Assembly: GCF_003626645.1 (NCBI RefSeq)
Contig: NZ_RBAM01000009.1
Coordinates: 62,001 to 126,000 of the forward strand
Origin: Streptomyces klenkii
Lineage (GTDB): Bacteria; Actinomycetota; Actinomycetes; Streptomycetales; Streptomycetaceae
Direction: 5' to 3'
DNA: 64,000 nt
Position numbers and translations under genes: made by a program. Within the stretch, counting starts at the first letter, position 1. Each line of letters opens with the position of its first letter. The notes beneath the pieces are model-generated. The model did no database searches. It saw only the letters and a list, made by a program, of their open reading frames with translations, and had not been told where the DNA came from. Positions 34,916 through 44,281 of this stretch are shown here, piece after piece.

Positions 34916-35227
34916 GTCTGTGCCTTTCGATCGATTAGCTGCCTCTCAAAGACAGGGAAGCGATCTGAGTAACTCGGCCGCATAACGGAAGTTTCGGGAA
35001 TTCACTCATTTGCTCCAGGACGGTGGTTTCCGTAAGGAGAAGTCCCGCATTCGCCTGGTAACGTGCCGCCGCGGCGGAGTTCTTCGGCCGTCGGGCCCGC
35101 CCGGACAGCGCCCCCACAAGCCGCGTCCGGGCGGGCCCTGGCCCGGCCGCCGCGAGCCCTTCGTACGGGCCGCCGCCGAAGCCCGCCCCGGCGCCACTAC
35201 CGGGCCCCGGGCACGTACGATGTGAGC
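34916..35227. other. 312-base divergent region with large hairpin
   Basis: Between the rodlin (minus) and the 165-residue gene (plus). An inverted repeat of 13 bases, GGGCCCGCCCGGA (35093-35105) and its complement (35126-35138), has a 20-base loop. It probably belongs to the plus-strand leader. The half nearer the rodlin is AT-rich for this genome (CTCATTTGCTCC, CAGGAAG) and holds its promoter; I could not find a confident BldN-type sequence. Confidence 0.45.
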
Positions 35228-35725
35228 ATGTCCTTCCTCCGCCGCCGCAGCGCCACGCCCACCGGGCCGGACTTCGACGTCCTGGCCATGGACCCGGGGG
35301 ACTGGCCGGGCGATCTCGGGGCCGGGCTGCTGCCCGCGCCCGACGGCAGCTGCCAGGGTGTCTTCCTCCGCTACGACCTCTTCGGCGGGCGCGGCCCGGC
35401 GATGATCATCGGCAATCTGCCCGAGGGCTCCCCGGCGCGCGAGCTCGACGAGGGCCAGGTGCCCTTCGAGGTCACGCAGCTCCTGGCCGCCCTCGGCAAC
35501 GAGGAGCCGGTGCAGGTGCTGGAGACCGAGGACATCCCGGTCATGCACGAGGACAGCCTGCTGATCGTCCGGCGCATCAAGTGCTCCGAGGGCCGCATCT
35601 CCTGCACCCAGTTCGACCGCAGCGACGGCGTCCTCGTCACCATCGCCAGCTGGGACCGGCCCATCACGGACGAGCTCTACCAGCTCCTCAAGCCGCTGCC
35701 CGCCGAGATGTTCCAGACGGCCTGA
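35228..35725 (+). CDS. conserved hypothetical protein, 165 aa
   Basis: 165 residues, soluble, no signal. The sequence MSFLRRRS at the N-terminus is followed by MDPGDWPGDLGAGLLPAPDG and a beta-rich domain with IVRRIKCSEGRISCTQFDRSDG and ITDELYQLLKPLPAEMF. Two Cys are close (residues about 118 and 123). The function is unknown to me, although proteins of this size and type recur in Streptomyces. ATG at 35228 has no strong ribosome site; the adjacent GTG at 35222 is the other option. A terminator follows. Confidence 0.7.
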   Translation: MSFLRRRSATPTGPDFDVLAMDPGDWPGDLGAGLLPAPDGSCQGVFLRYDLFGGRGPAMIIGNLPEGSPARELDEGQVPFEVTQLLAALGNEEPVQVLETEDIPVMHEDSLLIVRRIKCSEGRISCTQFDRSDGVLVTIASWDRPITDELYQLLKPLPAEMFQTA

Positions 35726-35750
35726 CGAGGCCCCCGCACCACGACGCACC

Positions 35751-35783
35751 GGAGCCCGGTACGGCCACGCCGTACCGGGCTCC
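35751..35783. terminator. bidirectional terminator, 15-bp stem
   Basis: GGAGCCCGGTACGGC (35751-35765) and its complement (35769-35783) pair perfectly around a 3-base loop. It lies between the convergent 165-aa gene and the amidase, so it can end both. Confidence 0.85.
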
Positions 35784-35803
35784 TGGCGTCCTCTTCGACC
35801 GCG

Positions 35804-37810
35804 CTACCGGTTCGAGGGCCGCACGGACACGTCAGCGGCCTTCACGAAGGCCACCCGGTGCCCGAACTGGATCTCGTAGTACGCCTCCCTGCCCCGGATC
35901 ACCTTGTGGCCCGCGGGATCGAAGGTCTTCGCCCACAGGTACTCGCTCCGGAGCCGATCCCCCATGACGTACGCCTGCCCGGCGAACAGCTTGTACGGCA
36001 GCGGGGCCAGCGCCTGCACCGGCACCTCCGCGGGATACGCCTCCTTCTCCGGATACGCCCGCCCGAACACCGGGACCTCCGCCAGCCCCTCCTTCGGCGT
36101 CACCACCGAGCCGTAGGCGCTGACCGCGGTCGGCCGCGACGCCGGGTCCTTGAACCACGCCTTCTGCCCCAGGTACCAGATCGCCGTCCACGAGCCCTTG
36201 CGCCCCGCCACCGCGAACTGCTGGCCCGTCGAGGCGCGGGCCCCCGTGTCGTTGACGTCGATCGTGGACGCGCCGCCGTCCGGCCGCAGCCCGGCGTCCT
36301 TCACCAGCGGCGCCTTCTCGCTCGGCTGCGTGTACAGCCGCACCGCACCCGAACCGTGCGGGGCGCACGGCTTGGCCGGCCCCGTGCAGCCGGTGTAGGC
36401 GGGCTTGTGCGCGTCGTACTCGGGCAGGACGGTGACCATCCCCGCGTTCGCGCCGCCCGTCGAGCGGAACGGCTTGCCCATCAGATCGAAGTAATGCGCC
36501 CAGTCCCAGTACGGACCGGGGTCGGTGTGCATCCCCTTGATCGTCGCCGGGGTCGTGCCCGGGACGTTGTCATGGCCCAGGATGTGCTGCCGGTCCAGCG
36601 GGATGTCCAGCTCTTCCGCCAGATACCGCACCAGACGGGCCGAGGCGCGGTACATCTCCTCCGTATACCAGGCGTCCGGCTGGGCGAGGAAGCCCTCGTG
36701 CTCGATGCCGACCGACTTGGCGTTCACGTACCAGTTGCCCGCGTGCCAGGCCACGTCCCTCGTCGGCACGTGCTGGGCGATGTGGCCGTCCGCGGAGCGC
36801 ACGGTGTAGTTCCACGAGACGTACGCGGGGTCCTTGATCAGCTTGATCGTCGTCTCCCAGGACCCCTCGGTGTCGTGGATGACGATGAACTCGGTCTTCT
36901 GCGAATCCGGGCGGTCCGCCAGATCGTGATTGCCGTAGTTGTTGTCGCCCGGCAGCTTCTCGTACGGGGCCGGGATCGCCTCGCAGGCCACCGCCGACGG
37001 ACACTCGGTCTCCTCGTCCGAAGGCTCCGGCAAGCCCAGCCGCCGCACCTGCTCCGTGCGGTCGGGCAGGCGCGGGACGGCCGCCAGGGCGACCAGCTGG
37101 CCGACGTCGGTCGTACGCCGCTGACCCGAACGGATCACGTCGAAGACGTCACGCGCGAAGGCCGTGGCCGTCGCCGTGTCGGAGGCGCCCGGATAGGCCG
37201 CCACAGCACCGAACCAGTCGGCCGGATTCTCGCTCAAGGGCAGCCGCAGCCGCTTCTGGGCGGCGGCGAGCAGCGCCGCGCCACCCCGCACGTTCGCAGC
37301 GGGATCCTTGCGCAGGGCCTCCCGCGACAGACCGGACACCCGGGCGGCCTGCTCCAGGGTGCGCAGCCGCGCCGGGACCTCCCCGGCCGGCAGCACGGAC
37401 GGCCGGACCGTCCGGGGACCGGCAACCGGACGGGAGCCGTCGCCACGCGGATCCTCACGGCCCTCGCTGTGGTGCGGAACCGCGGCCACGGCATGCGCGG
37501 CATCGGTCAGATGCATCGGGCCGTAGCCACCGGTGACGCTCGGGGCACCGCCGTGGCTGTCCCACCGCGACTCCATATAGGAGAGGCCCAGCAGCACACT
37601 CTGCGGAACACGATATTCATGGGACGCCGCGGCGAAGGCCCGCTGGAGCGCGCCGGAGCGCGCCTGGCGGTCCGTGGCCGTCGCCGCACCGGGCGCCAAG
37701 GGCAGCAAAAGGGCGGCCGAAGCCAGTACTCCGGCCGCCTGGAACGCCCCCCGGCTTCTTCGGAGGGCTCTCAGGGGGGCGGTCCACGATTCGGGAACGG
37801 ATCCTCGCAA
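35804..37810 (-). CDS. exported N-acetylmuramoyl-L-alanine amidase with lysozyme-like domain
   Basis: 668 residues. Signal peptide about 1-45 (LLPLAPGAATA). Residues 55-115 resemble a lytic-transglycosylase-like fold (YRVPQSVLLGLSYMESRWD, TGGYGPMHLTD). An Ala-rich linker follows, then an amidase_2 domain about 300-450 with zinc ligands in FIVIHDTEGSWE, WHAGNW and GHDNVPGTTPATIKGMHTDPG. The C-terminal part carries a PGRP-associated SH3-like segment and a second Ala-rich stretch. It cleaves the bond between muramic acid and L-Ala in the wall. TTG start at 37810 has GAGGAGG upstream. Remodelling during growth or sporulation is likely. Confidence 0.85.
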   Translation of the reverse strand: MRGSVPESWTAPLRALRRSRGAFQAAGVLASAALLLPLAPGAATATDRQARSGALQRAFAAASHEYRVPQSVLLGLSYMESRWDSHGGAPSVTGGYGPMHLTDAAHAVAAVPHHSEGREDPRGDGSRPVAGPRTVRPSVLPAGEVPARLRTLEQAARVSGLSREALRKDPAANVRGGAALLAAAQKRLRLPLSENPADWFGAVAAYPGASDTATATAFARDVFDVIRSGQRRTTDVGQLVALAAVPRLPDRTEQVRRLGLPEPSDEETECPSAVACEAIPAPYEKLPGDNNYGNHDLADRPDSQKTEFIVIHDTEGSWETTIKLIKDPAYVSWNYTVRSADGHIAQHVPTRDVAWHAGNWYVNAKSVGIEHEGFLAQPDAWYTEEMYRASARLVRYLAEELDIPLDRQHILGHDNVPGTTPATIKGMHTDPGPYWDWAHYFDLMGKPFRSTGGANAGMVTVLPEYDAHKPAYTGCTGPAKPCAPHGSGAVRLYTQPSEKAPLVKDAGLRPDGGASTIDVNDTGARASTGQQFAVAGRKGSWTAIWYLGQKAWFKDPASRPTAVSAYGSVVTPKEGLAEVPVFGRAYPEKEAYPAEVPVQALAPLPYKLFAGQAYVMGDRLRSEYLWAKTFDPAGHKVIRGREAYYEIQFGHRVAFVKAADVSVRPSNR

Positions 37811-38000
37811 TGCAGCCTCCTCGGGGCGTGCCGTGCCACGCGCGGGAAATGGTCGGGGCGCGAGCGGGCGTGCGGGACCGGACGTAACCAGAGGTAGTCC
37901 CTGGCAGACGATCCGTCAATCATGCTGCTGCGAAGCATGTTGCCCGTACGAACGCTGCGCCTCCGACGCCGAGGCTGCACCCTTTCCGGCCCCGCACACG

Positions 38001-38033
38001 GCGACACGCCGCGCTCGGGGCGCGGCGTGTCGC
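38001..38033 (-). terminator. hairpin ending the phosphotransferase gene
   Basis: GCGACACGCCGCG (38001-38013) and CGCGGCGTGTCGC (38021-38033) pair perfectly around a 7-base loop, 48 bases after the stop of the minus-strand gene at 38081. The rest of 37811-38000 shows only a small CATGCT...AGCATG repeat (37921-37939) and the amidase promoter. Confidence 0.8.
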
Positions 38034-38080
38034 GAAGGAGGTCGCTGAGCTGCCGTCGGCGTGGCATTCAGCGGGGGCCG

Positions 38081-39187
38081 TCAGCGGGTGCCCACCGCCG
38101 CCCGGACGGCGCGCCGGGCCAGCGCGCAGTCGTCGTGCAGCCGGCGGAGCAGCAGCCGCTGCTCCTCGCCCGAGTCGGCCGCGCCGGGCGCCGCCGGGGC
38201 GGGGTCCTGCATGGCGCGCTGCACGGCCGTCTCGCACGTACGGAGCTCGCGGGTCAGGATGAGCATGAGGTTCACCAGGAAGGCGTCACGCTGCACCGTG
38301 CCCGCCTGCCGGGCGACCTGGCTGATGTGCCGGCGCGCCACCGGGGCGTCGCCGAGGGCCATCCAGAGCGTGGCCAGGTCGTACCCCGGGAGATACCAGC
38401 CCGCCTGGTCCCAGTCCACCAGCACCGGGCCCGTGGGGGCCAGGAGGATGTTGGAGAGCTGGGCGTCGCCGTGGCAGAACTGGCCCTGGACGTGGGCCAG
38501 CCCGTACAGCAGCTTTTGCAGGTCGCCCATGTCGCGGTCGGTCAGCAGGCCCAGCTCGTGATAGCGCGCGATGCGCTTGCCGTAGTCCAGCGGCATGTCG
38601 AACATGCCGGCCGGGGGGCGCCACAGATTGACCCGGCAGATCGCACCCAGCGCGGCCCGGACATCCGCCCGCGGCGGGGTCTCCGAAGGGTGGCGCTGTA
38701 CGGCGGCGGGCCGCCCGGGCATGCGCTCGATCACCAGCGTGCAGTTGTCGGGGTCGGCGGCGATGAGCCGCGGCACCCGCACCGGCGGACGGTGGCGGAC
38801 GAACGCACGGTATGTCGCTATTTCCTGCCGGAAGCGCTCGGTCCAGGCCGACGAGGTATCCAGTAAACACTTGGCCACGGCTGTGGTGCGGCCGGTGGAG
38901 CCGACCAGCAGGACGGAGTGCCCGCTGCGGCGCAGGACCTGGACGGCGTTGAACTCCGGGCAGATGCGCTGTACCGCGGTGATCGCTGTGCGCAATTGCG
39001 CCCCCTGAGGGCCGGACAAGTCGATTCTCCCGCTGAGCGGCTGGCCGCCTAGCCCCGGGGCCGGCCGGGCCCGTCCGCCCCCGAAGGCAGCCCCCGCGGC
39101 GTGGGAGGGGTCGAGGTACGGCCCGCCGCCGGCGTGCTGGGGACGGAGCCGGGGCGGGGCGGACACGGAGGACGAGGCTGCATACAT
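38081..39187 (-). CDS. aminoglycoside-phosphotransferase-type kinase
   Basis: 368 residues, APH/choline-kinase fold. Motifs: VAKCLLD with the ATP-binding Lys near residue 106, the Brenner box FCHGDAQLSNILL near 260, and the metal-binding VDWDQAGW near 275. The N-terminus has a Pro/Gly-rich tail. No aminoglycoside biosynthesis or ribosomal methylase is close, so it may phosphorylate a sugar or small metabolite rather than a drug. Codon 108 is TTA (38864-38866), giving likely bldA dependence. The ATG at 39187 is the first with family-like spacing. It diverges from the NsdA-like gene. Confidence 0.8.
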   Translation of the reverse strand: MYAASSSVSAPPRLRPQHAGGGPYLDPSHAAGAAFGGGRARPAPGLGGQPLSGRIDLSGPQGAQLRTAITAVQRICPEFNAVQVLRRSGHSVLLVGSTGRTTAVAKCLLDTSSAWTERFRQEIATYRAFVRHRPPVRVPRLIAADPDNCTLVIERMPGRPAAVQRHPSETPPRADVRAALGAICRVNLWRPPAGMFDMPLDYGKRIARYHELGLLTDRDMGDLQKLLYGLAHVQGQFCHGDAQLSNILLAPTGPVLVDWDQAGWYLPGYDLATLWMALGDAPVARRHISQVARQAGTVQRDAFLVNLMLILTRELRTCETAVQRAMQDPAPAAPGAADSGEEQRLLLRRLHDDCALARRAVRAAVGTR

Positions 39188-39491
39188 GAGCGGAACGGAT
39201 CCCTTCGTGTGCCGACGAGTTGCCGCGCTGCCCCGGAAACCCGGACCGGCCGTGCACCCTGGGGAATGCACGGGGAGGATCCTCCCTGCATATGCCGCTA
39301 TATACGCGCTGCATACGCGGGGAGCCGGCGATCCGTGGCCGGCTGCCGGGTGACCGGGGTGGCGCGTTCCTACATCACACCCCGCCACGGGTGGCACACC
39401 ATGTGGCGGACCCTGGCGAACCCTGGCGAATACTCGCTTGGTCCATGACGGGCCGCTACCTTCAAGTCAGCCGAGAACCTGGGGGCTTGAC
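39188..39491. other. 304-base divergent region with palindrome and tandem repeat
   Basis: A perfect 14-bp palindrome, GGGAGGATCCTCCC, is at 39273-39286. CTGCATATGC and CTGCATACGC repeats lie near 39287 and 39309. A tandem 10-bp duplication CCCTGGCGAA occupies 39411-39430, 60 bases before the NsdA-like start. These may be operators for either gene. Confidence 0.45.
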
Positions 39492-41006
39492 GTGACAAGG
39501 GAACCCAACACCCGCCTCGCGGATCTGTTCGGCCTGGCCGGATGGTCCAAGGGCGAACTGGCGAGGCTCGTGAACCGGCAGGCGGCCGTCATGGGCCACC
39601 CGCAGCTGGCGACCGACACCTCGCGAGTGCGGCGTTGGATCGACATGGGGGAGTCCCCGCGCGATCCCGTGCCCAAGGTGCTGGCAGCCCTCTTCACCGA
39701 GCGACTCGGCCGTGTCGTGACCATCGAGGACCTCGGGTTCGGCCGTCGAGGGCGCGCGGGTAGGGGGCAGTCCGCGGACGGCCTCCCCTGGCCGCCCGAG
39801 CGGACCGCCGCGGTCCTCACCGAATTCACGGGAATGGACCTCATGCTCAACCGACGCGGCTTGGTGGGCGCGGGCGCCGCGCTCGCCGCAGGCTCAGCAC
39901 TCAGCAGCGCCATGCACGACTGGCTGCACTCCGATCCGGTCCTCGCCTCCGACTCCCCCCGCTTCGACGATCCGCTGCACCGGGACGCCGTCCACGCCGA
40001 AACCGCCGGGCTCGACCGCTACGAGGCCGTGCCGGTGGGCTCCACCGAGATCGACGCCCTGGAGCGCTCGGTCGAGGTGTTCCGCGCGTGGGACGCGGCC
40101 CGCGGCGGCGGCCTTCAGCGCAAGGCGGTGGTCGGCCAGCTCAACGAGGTGGGCGGGATGCTCTCCTACCACCACCCCGAGCACCTCCAGCGCAGGCTGT
40201 GGGGCGTCGCCGCGAACCTCGCGGTGCTCGCCGGCTGGATGTCCCACGACGTGGGGCTCGAACCGACCGCCCAGAAGTACTTCGTCATCGCCGCCCACGC
40301 GGCCCGCGAGGGCGGCGACCGGCCCCGCGCCGGCGAGGCGCTCTCCCGCGCGGCCCGTCAGATGGTGCACCTCGGCCGGCCCGACGACGCCCTCGACCTG
40401 ATGACGCTCGCCAAGTCCGGCTCCGGCGACGAGACCCTGCCCCGCACCCGCGCCATGCTCTACACCATCGAGGCCTGGGCGCAGGCGTCGATGGGCCGGG
40501 GCCAGGCCATGCGGCGCACGCTCGGCGAGGCCGAAGAGCTGTTCGTCTCCGACAAGCGGGACGTGCCGCCCCCCAGCTGGATGCAGCACTTCGACGAGGC
40601 CGACCTCCACGGCATGCAGGCCCTGGCCTACCGCACGCTCGCCGAGCACGACGCGGCGGCCGCGGCCATCGCCCAGCAGCACGCCAGAGAGGCGCTGGCC
40701 TTGCGCAAGAGCGGCCACCAGCGGTCGATGATCTTCGACTACATCTCCATGGCGTCGGCCTGCTTCATCAGCAACGACCCCGAACAGGCCGACACCTACG
40801 CCCGGCTGGCACTGGTGTCCATCGGCGAGACCTCCTCGCACCGCACCTGGGACCGGCTCCGCGAGATGTACCGCCTCACGGGGAAGTACGCCGGATACGC
40901 CCGGATCGAGGATCTCCGGCAGGAGATCAAACGGGCCCTGCCCAAAGCCCCCAAGGCGCAGCCCAAGAAGGGCGGAGGGAGCGGAGGGAAGGGCATGGCC
41001 GTCTAG
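39492..41006 (+). CDS. NsdA-like developmental regulator with TPR-like repeats
   Basis: 504 residues, cytoplasmic. The N-terminal 90 residues (NTRLADLFGLAGWSKGELARLVNRQAAVMG, then SRVRRWIDMGESPRDPVPKVLAALF) have a helix-turn-helix-like character and match the start of S. coelicolor NsdA as I remember it. The remainder is a helical repeat region of TPR type (RDEALDL..., QASMGRGQAMRRTLGEAEEL). The last 25 residues are Lys/Gly-rich. NsdA represses aerial mycelium formation and antibiotic production. GTG start at 39492. The SpoIIE-type phosphatase ends convergently 8 bases away. Confidence 0.75.
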   Translation: MTREPNTRLADLFGLAGWSKGELARLVNRQAAVMGHPQLATDTSRVRRWIDMGESPRDPVPKVLAALFTERLGRVVTIEDLGFGRRGRAGRGQSADGLPWPPERTAAVLTEFTGMDLMLNRRGLVGAGAALAAGSALSSAMHDWLHSDPVLASDSPRFDDPLHRDAVHAETAGLDRYEAVPVGSTEIDALERSVEVFRAWDAARGGGLQRKAVVGQLNEVGGMLSYHHPEHLQRRLWGVAANLAVLAGWMSHDVGLEPTAQKYFVIAAHAAREGGDRPRAGEALSRAARQMVHLGRPDDALDLMTLAKSGSGDETLPRTRAMLYTIEAWAQASMGRGQAMRRTLGEAEELFVSDKRDVPPPSWMQHFDEADLHGMQALAYRTLAEHDAAAAAIAQQHAREALALRKSGHQRSMIFDYISMASACFISNDPEQADTYARLALVSIGETSSHRTWDRLREMYRLTGKYAGYARIEDLRQEIKRALPKAPKAQPKKGGGSGGKGMAV

Positions 41007-41014
41007 TCGGCCGT

Positions 41015-42478
41015 CTAGCCGCTGATGCGGCCGATCAGCAGGCAGGCATCGTCCTCGCGCTCCTTGCTGCCGAACTCCTCCAGCACGGCCCGTACGCAGT
41101 CCTGCGCGCTCCTCGCCGCGGTGAACCGCGGGGCGAGGTCCAGCAGGCGGTCGGTGACCGTCCCGGCGGCCGACCCCGTGCTGTGGGGCGAGAGTCCGTC
41201 GGTGTGGAGGAGAAGGACGTCGCCGGGCTCCAGGAGCTCCTCGGCCTGCCCGTAGGCGGCATCCGCGACGGCCCCGAGCAGCATGCCCTCCGGCGGCCGC
41301 AGCGCACGGCCCTTCCCGCCGCGGAAGAGCAGCGGTGCGGGGTGGCCCGCCTGGGACCAGGTCAGGGTGCGGCTCGCGGGGTCGTAGCGGCAGCAGACGG
41401 CGCTGCCCAGGGCGGGCTGCGCGGAGGCGTCGAGGAGGCGGTTGAGCCAGCCCATGAGCGGGCCGGGCTCGGCGCCGGTCACGGCCATGCCGCGCAGCGC
41501 GCCGAGCAGCATGGCCATGCCGGAGGTGGCGGCCACGCCGTGGCCGGTGAGGCCGCCCACGCTGAGGAGGGTCTGCCCGCCGGGCAGCCCCAGGGCGTCG
41601 AACCAGTCACCGCCGATGAGGGCGCTGCTGGCGGAAGGGAGGTAGTGGGCGGCGAGGTCGAGGGCGCCGGGGGAGCCGTCGGACTGCTCGGCGCCGCCCC
41701 GGGGGAAGCGCAGGGAGCCGCGCCACGGCGGCAGCACGGCTTCCTGGAGCTCGACGGCGATCCGGTGCTCGGTCCGGGCGAGGTGCTGCCGGCGGTGCAG
41801 GGAGTCGCACGTCTCGTCGACGGCGCGGCGGCTGCGGCGCAGCTCGCTGATGTCGCGTAAAACGGCCCACATGGAGGTCGCGGTGCCGTCGCCGTCCAGG
41901 ACGGGCTCGCCCATCATGTGCACCGCGCGGAGCGAGCCGTCGCCGCGGACGATGCGGAATTCGCCGTCGATGGGCTTGCCGTCCACCAGGCAGCCGGTGA
42001 CCATCGCGGTCAGCCGGCCGCGGTCCTCCTCGGGCAGCCAGGAGGGGAGCTCGTCCAGGGTGAGGGGGCCGTCCTCGGGCCGGCGGCCGAAGAGCTGGTA
42101 GAGCTCGTCGGACCAGGTGGCCTCGTCGGTGAGGAGATTCCACTCCGCGCTGCCGACCCGGCCCGGCGCGGTGCCGGGCTGCGGGGCGGGCGGCGCGGCC
42201 GGGGCCGGCACCGCGCCCGTGGGGAGGCCGGGCGGGGGAGGGCCCTCGCGGAGCTGGCCGAGGTGCTCCCCGAGGTCGTCGAGGTGGTGGGCGGCGAGAT
42301 CGCACAGGGCGCGGTGCCAGCGCCTGCGGGCGTCGTCCGGCGCCTCCTCGGCGGCCGCCGCGCGCCGCACGGCGTCGAGGCCGCCGCGCAGCCGCCGCGT
42401 CTGGGAGATGAGGGCGTCGACCGTGCCGTGCTCGGGCGGCTGAGCTGCGGAGGAGTCCGCGTGGAGGGGGGACGGCAT
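41015..42478 (-). CDS. PAS-domain SpoIIE-type PP2C phosphatase
   Basis: 487 residues. N-terminal helical part (10-95), PAS domain about 105-225 (LTDEATWSDELYQLFGRRPEDGPLTLDEL), then a SpoIIE/PP2C domain (LQEAVLPPWRG to the end). Retained metal-site residues: GGDWFD near 285, HTDGL near 430, and EDDACLLIG at the end. The usual Asp of the GDVxGHG block reads GGLTGHG. This enzyme class dephosphorylates anti-anti-sigma factors in general stress and development switches. Codon 207 is TTA (41858-41860). ATG at 42478 follows GGAG. Confidence 0.85.
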   Translation of the reverse strand: MPSPLHADSSAAQPPEHGTVDALISQTRRLRGGLDAVRRAAAAEEAPDDARRRWHRALCDLAAHHLDDLGEHLGQLREGPPPPGLPTGAVPAPAAPPAPQPGTAPGRVGSAEWNLLTDEATWSDELYQLFGRRPEDGPLTLDELPSWLPEEDRGRLTAMVTGCLVDGKPIDGEFRIVRGDGSLRAVHMMGEPVLDGDGTATSMWAVLRDISELRRSRRAVDETCDSLHRRQHLARTEHRIAVELQEAVLPPWRGSLRFPRGGAEQSDGSPGALDLAAHYLPSASSALIGGDWFDALGLPGGQTLLSVGGLTGHGVAATSGMAMLLGALRGMAVTGAEPGPLMGWLNRLLDASAQPALGSAVCCRYDPASRTLTWSQAGHPAPLLFRGGKGRALRPPEGMLLGAVADAAYGQAEELLEPGDVLLLHTDGLSPHSTGSAAGTVTDRLLDLAPRFTAARSAQDCVRAVLEEFGSKEREDDACLLIGRISG

Positions 42479-42832
42479 GTCGTACTCCGATGGGGGGAGC
42501 GGCACAGCCGGCTCCGTAGGGTCCGCGGGATGAGCCGTAACGACTCTGGCACAGGCGGGGAGGGCCTGTAAGGGCTTTGGCAACACCCGATCCGGTGGTG
42601 TCCAGGGCATATGCCAGAGGCAGGAGGGTGAGGTGAGGGGGTAAAAGAGCGGAGGAAAGGCGGCGAAACGGACGGGGCTCGGCGGAATCCCACACTCCAG
42701 GTAGGCTGCGGGGCGCTCGACCGACCTCGAGTTCCCCCTGTTCACCACGCATAGCACCGGTGGACACCGGCAAGAATGCCGGACGACGGAAATCCCGTTG
42801 CCAGCCGACTCCCCGCACCGGATGCTGACCCC
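42479..42832. other. 354-base divergent region
   Basis: Between the phosphatase (minus) and the HEAT-like gene (plus). An in-frame ATG at 42776 would extend the plus-strand gene by 19 residues but lacks family similarity. I see purine-rich leader sequence (GGCAGGAGGGTGAGG) on the plus strand but no palindrome or hairpin that I can support. Confidence 0.4.
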
Positions 42833-44257
42833 ATGTTCGATCCAGACATAGCGCCCAGCGGCACCCTGCTCGGCCTCCTTCAGCGAGGCCGCGGCGACGG
42901 GACCCTGCATGCCCTCGCGGCGCCGCGGGCGGAGGCGCTCGCGGCGCTCCACCACTGCCTCCTGCGCGACCCCAGGCGCGACTGGCAGGTGGAGAACCGC
43001 TCCCTGTACTACGCGCGCCTTTGTCTGGACCTCGACGCCGGGCTCGGCGAGCTGGAGCGGCACCTCTTCTGCGCCGACGACCTCCTCGACACCGCGGAGG
43101 AGCGCACCGGCCTCGCCCTCGCCGTCCTCGGCCACCTCGCCTCGTACGGCCGCGAGGACGCCCTGCTGCTCCTGCGGCGGTATGCGATCTCCGGCGCGAA
43201 CTGGGCCTGGGCCCTCGACGAGCTCGCCCTGCGCGACGACGACGCCGGCCTGATAGCCCTCGGCGAGAGCGTCCTCGCCCGCTTCCCCGCCGGCCCGGAG
43301 GGCGACCGCGACCTCGCCGCGGCCGTGCGCGACGCCTTCGAGCCCCGCCCCTGGCGGCTGTGGGCCGACGAGGCGCAGTCGCCCGCGACCGCCCTCCGGG
43401 TGCGCGCCGCGCAGGAGCAGGGCTCCTTCGACCGCTGGCAGCGCCAGCTGCGCCCGTCGGGCCCGCGGCCCGGCTGGAGCGTGCGCGAGGTCCTCGACTG
43501 GGCCCAGGAGGGCCTCGGCCTGTACCCCGCCCAGCTCCGCCACGTCCCCGCGACCCGCTGCCTGAACGCCGTCGCGGGCCCCGAGGACCGGCTGGAGATC
43601 ATCGAGGCCGCCGCGTTCGGCCCCGAGGCCGCCCGCGCCACCGCCCTGCGCTACCTCGCCGAGCACGACGACCCGCAGGCGCTCGACCTCATCGAGGCCG
43701 CCGCGGCCGACCCCGCCGGGCTCGTGGCCGAGGCCGCCGTCACCGCCTTCGAGCGCATGCGCGGCACGGCCGCCCTGGAGCGCGCCCGCGCCTGGATCCA
43801 CCGCACCGACGCCCTCGGCGGCGCCGCCGCCGGCATGCTCGCCTCCCGCGGCGCCCCCTACGACGCGACGCTGGTCCTCGGTGCCCTGCGCCGCACGGTC
43901 CGGGCCGAGGGTCCCGACGCGCCGGTCCTGTGGGACCTCGTGCCGGGCGCCGGGCGCCTGGGGATCACCTGCGCCGCGCCCGTGCTGCGCCACGTCTACC
44001 GGGAGACGTCCTCCTCGCACCTGCGCGGCCGCACGGCGCGGGCCCTGGCGGCGACGGACCCGTCGTTCGCGACCGGCTTCGCGGTGGAGTGCCTGTGGGA
44101 CTGCGAGGAGACGACGCGCGAGCTCGCCGCGCACCACGCCACCACCGCCGACGCCCGCGTCGTCGAACAGCTGCGCAGGCTCGCCGCGGATCCGGCCGAG
44201 GAGGACGACGTCCAGACCGCCGTCCGCAGCCGCTTCGGCCCGGAGACCGCGGTGTGA
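42833..44257 (+). CDS. HEAT-repeat-like protein, 474 aa
   Basis: 474 residues, all-alpha and soluble, with a run of degenerate 30-35-residue helical pairs (AGLGELERHLFCADDLLDTAEE, EDALLLLRRY, PATALRVRAAQEQ, DDPQALDLIEAAAADPAGLVAEAAVTAFERM). The later part resembles HEAT/PBS lyase repeats. No enzymatic motif is seen; a protein-binding role is inferred. It is preceded by FDPDIAPSGTLLGLLQRGRG, the start I chose (42833), and ends 25 bases before the next gene, so co-transcription with the exported protein is possible. Confidence 0.75.
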   Translation: MFDPDIAPSGTLLGLLQRGRGDGTLHALAAPRAEALAALHHCLLRDPRRDWQVENRSLYYARLCLDLDAGLGELERHLFCADDLLDTAEERTGLALAVLGHLASYGREDALLLLRRYAISGANWAWALDELALRDDDAGLIALGESVLARFPAGPEGDRDLAAAVRDAFEPRPWRLWADEAQSPATALRVRAAQEQGSFDRWQRQLRPSGPRPGWSVREVLDWAQEGLGLYPAQLRHVPATRCLNAVAGPEDRLEIIEAAAFGPEAARATALRYLAEHDDPQALDLIEAAAADPAGLVAEAAVTAFERMRGTAALERARAWIHRTDALGGAAAGMLASRGAPYDATLVLGALRRTVRAEGPDAPVLWDLVPGAGRLGITCAAPVLRHVYRETSSSHLRGRTARALAATDPSFATGFAVECLWDCEETTRELAAHHATTADARVVEQLRRLAADPAEEDDVQTAVRSRFGPETAV

Positions 44258-44281
44258 GCGGCGTACCAGCAGAATGATCGC

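Noticed and set aside
34916..35060. BldN-type promoter for the rodlin gene
   Set aside because: Rodlin genes can depend on BldN, but I found no acceptable CGTAAC and CGT pair at proper spacing on the minus strand.
37811..38000. possible c-di-AMP riboswitch before the cell-wall amidase
   Set aside because: Such switches are known before wall hydrolases in actinobacteria, but I could not find the conserved stems or loops in this leader.
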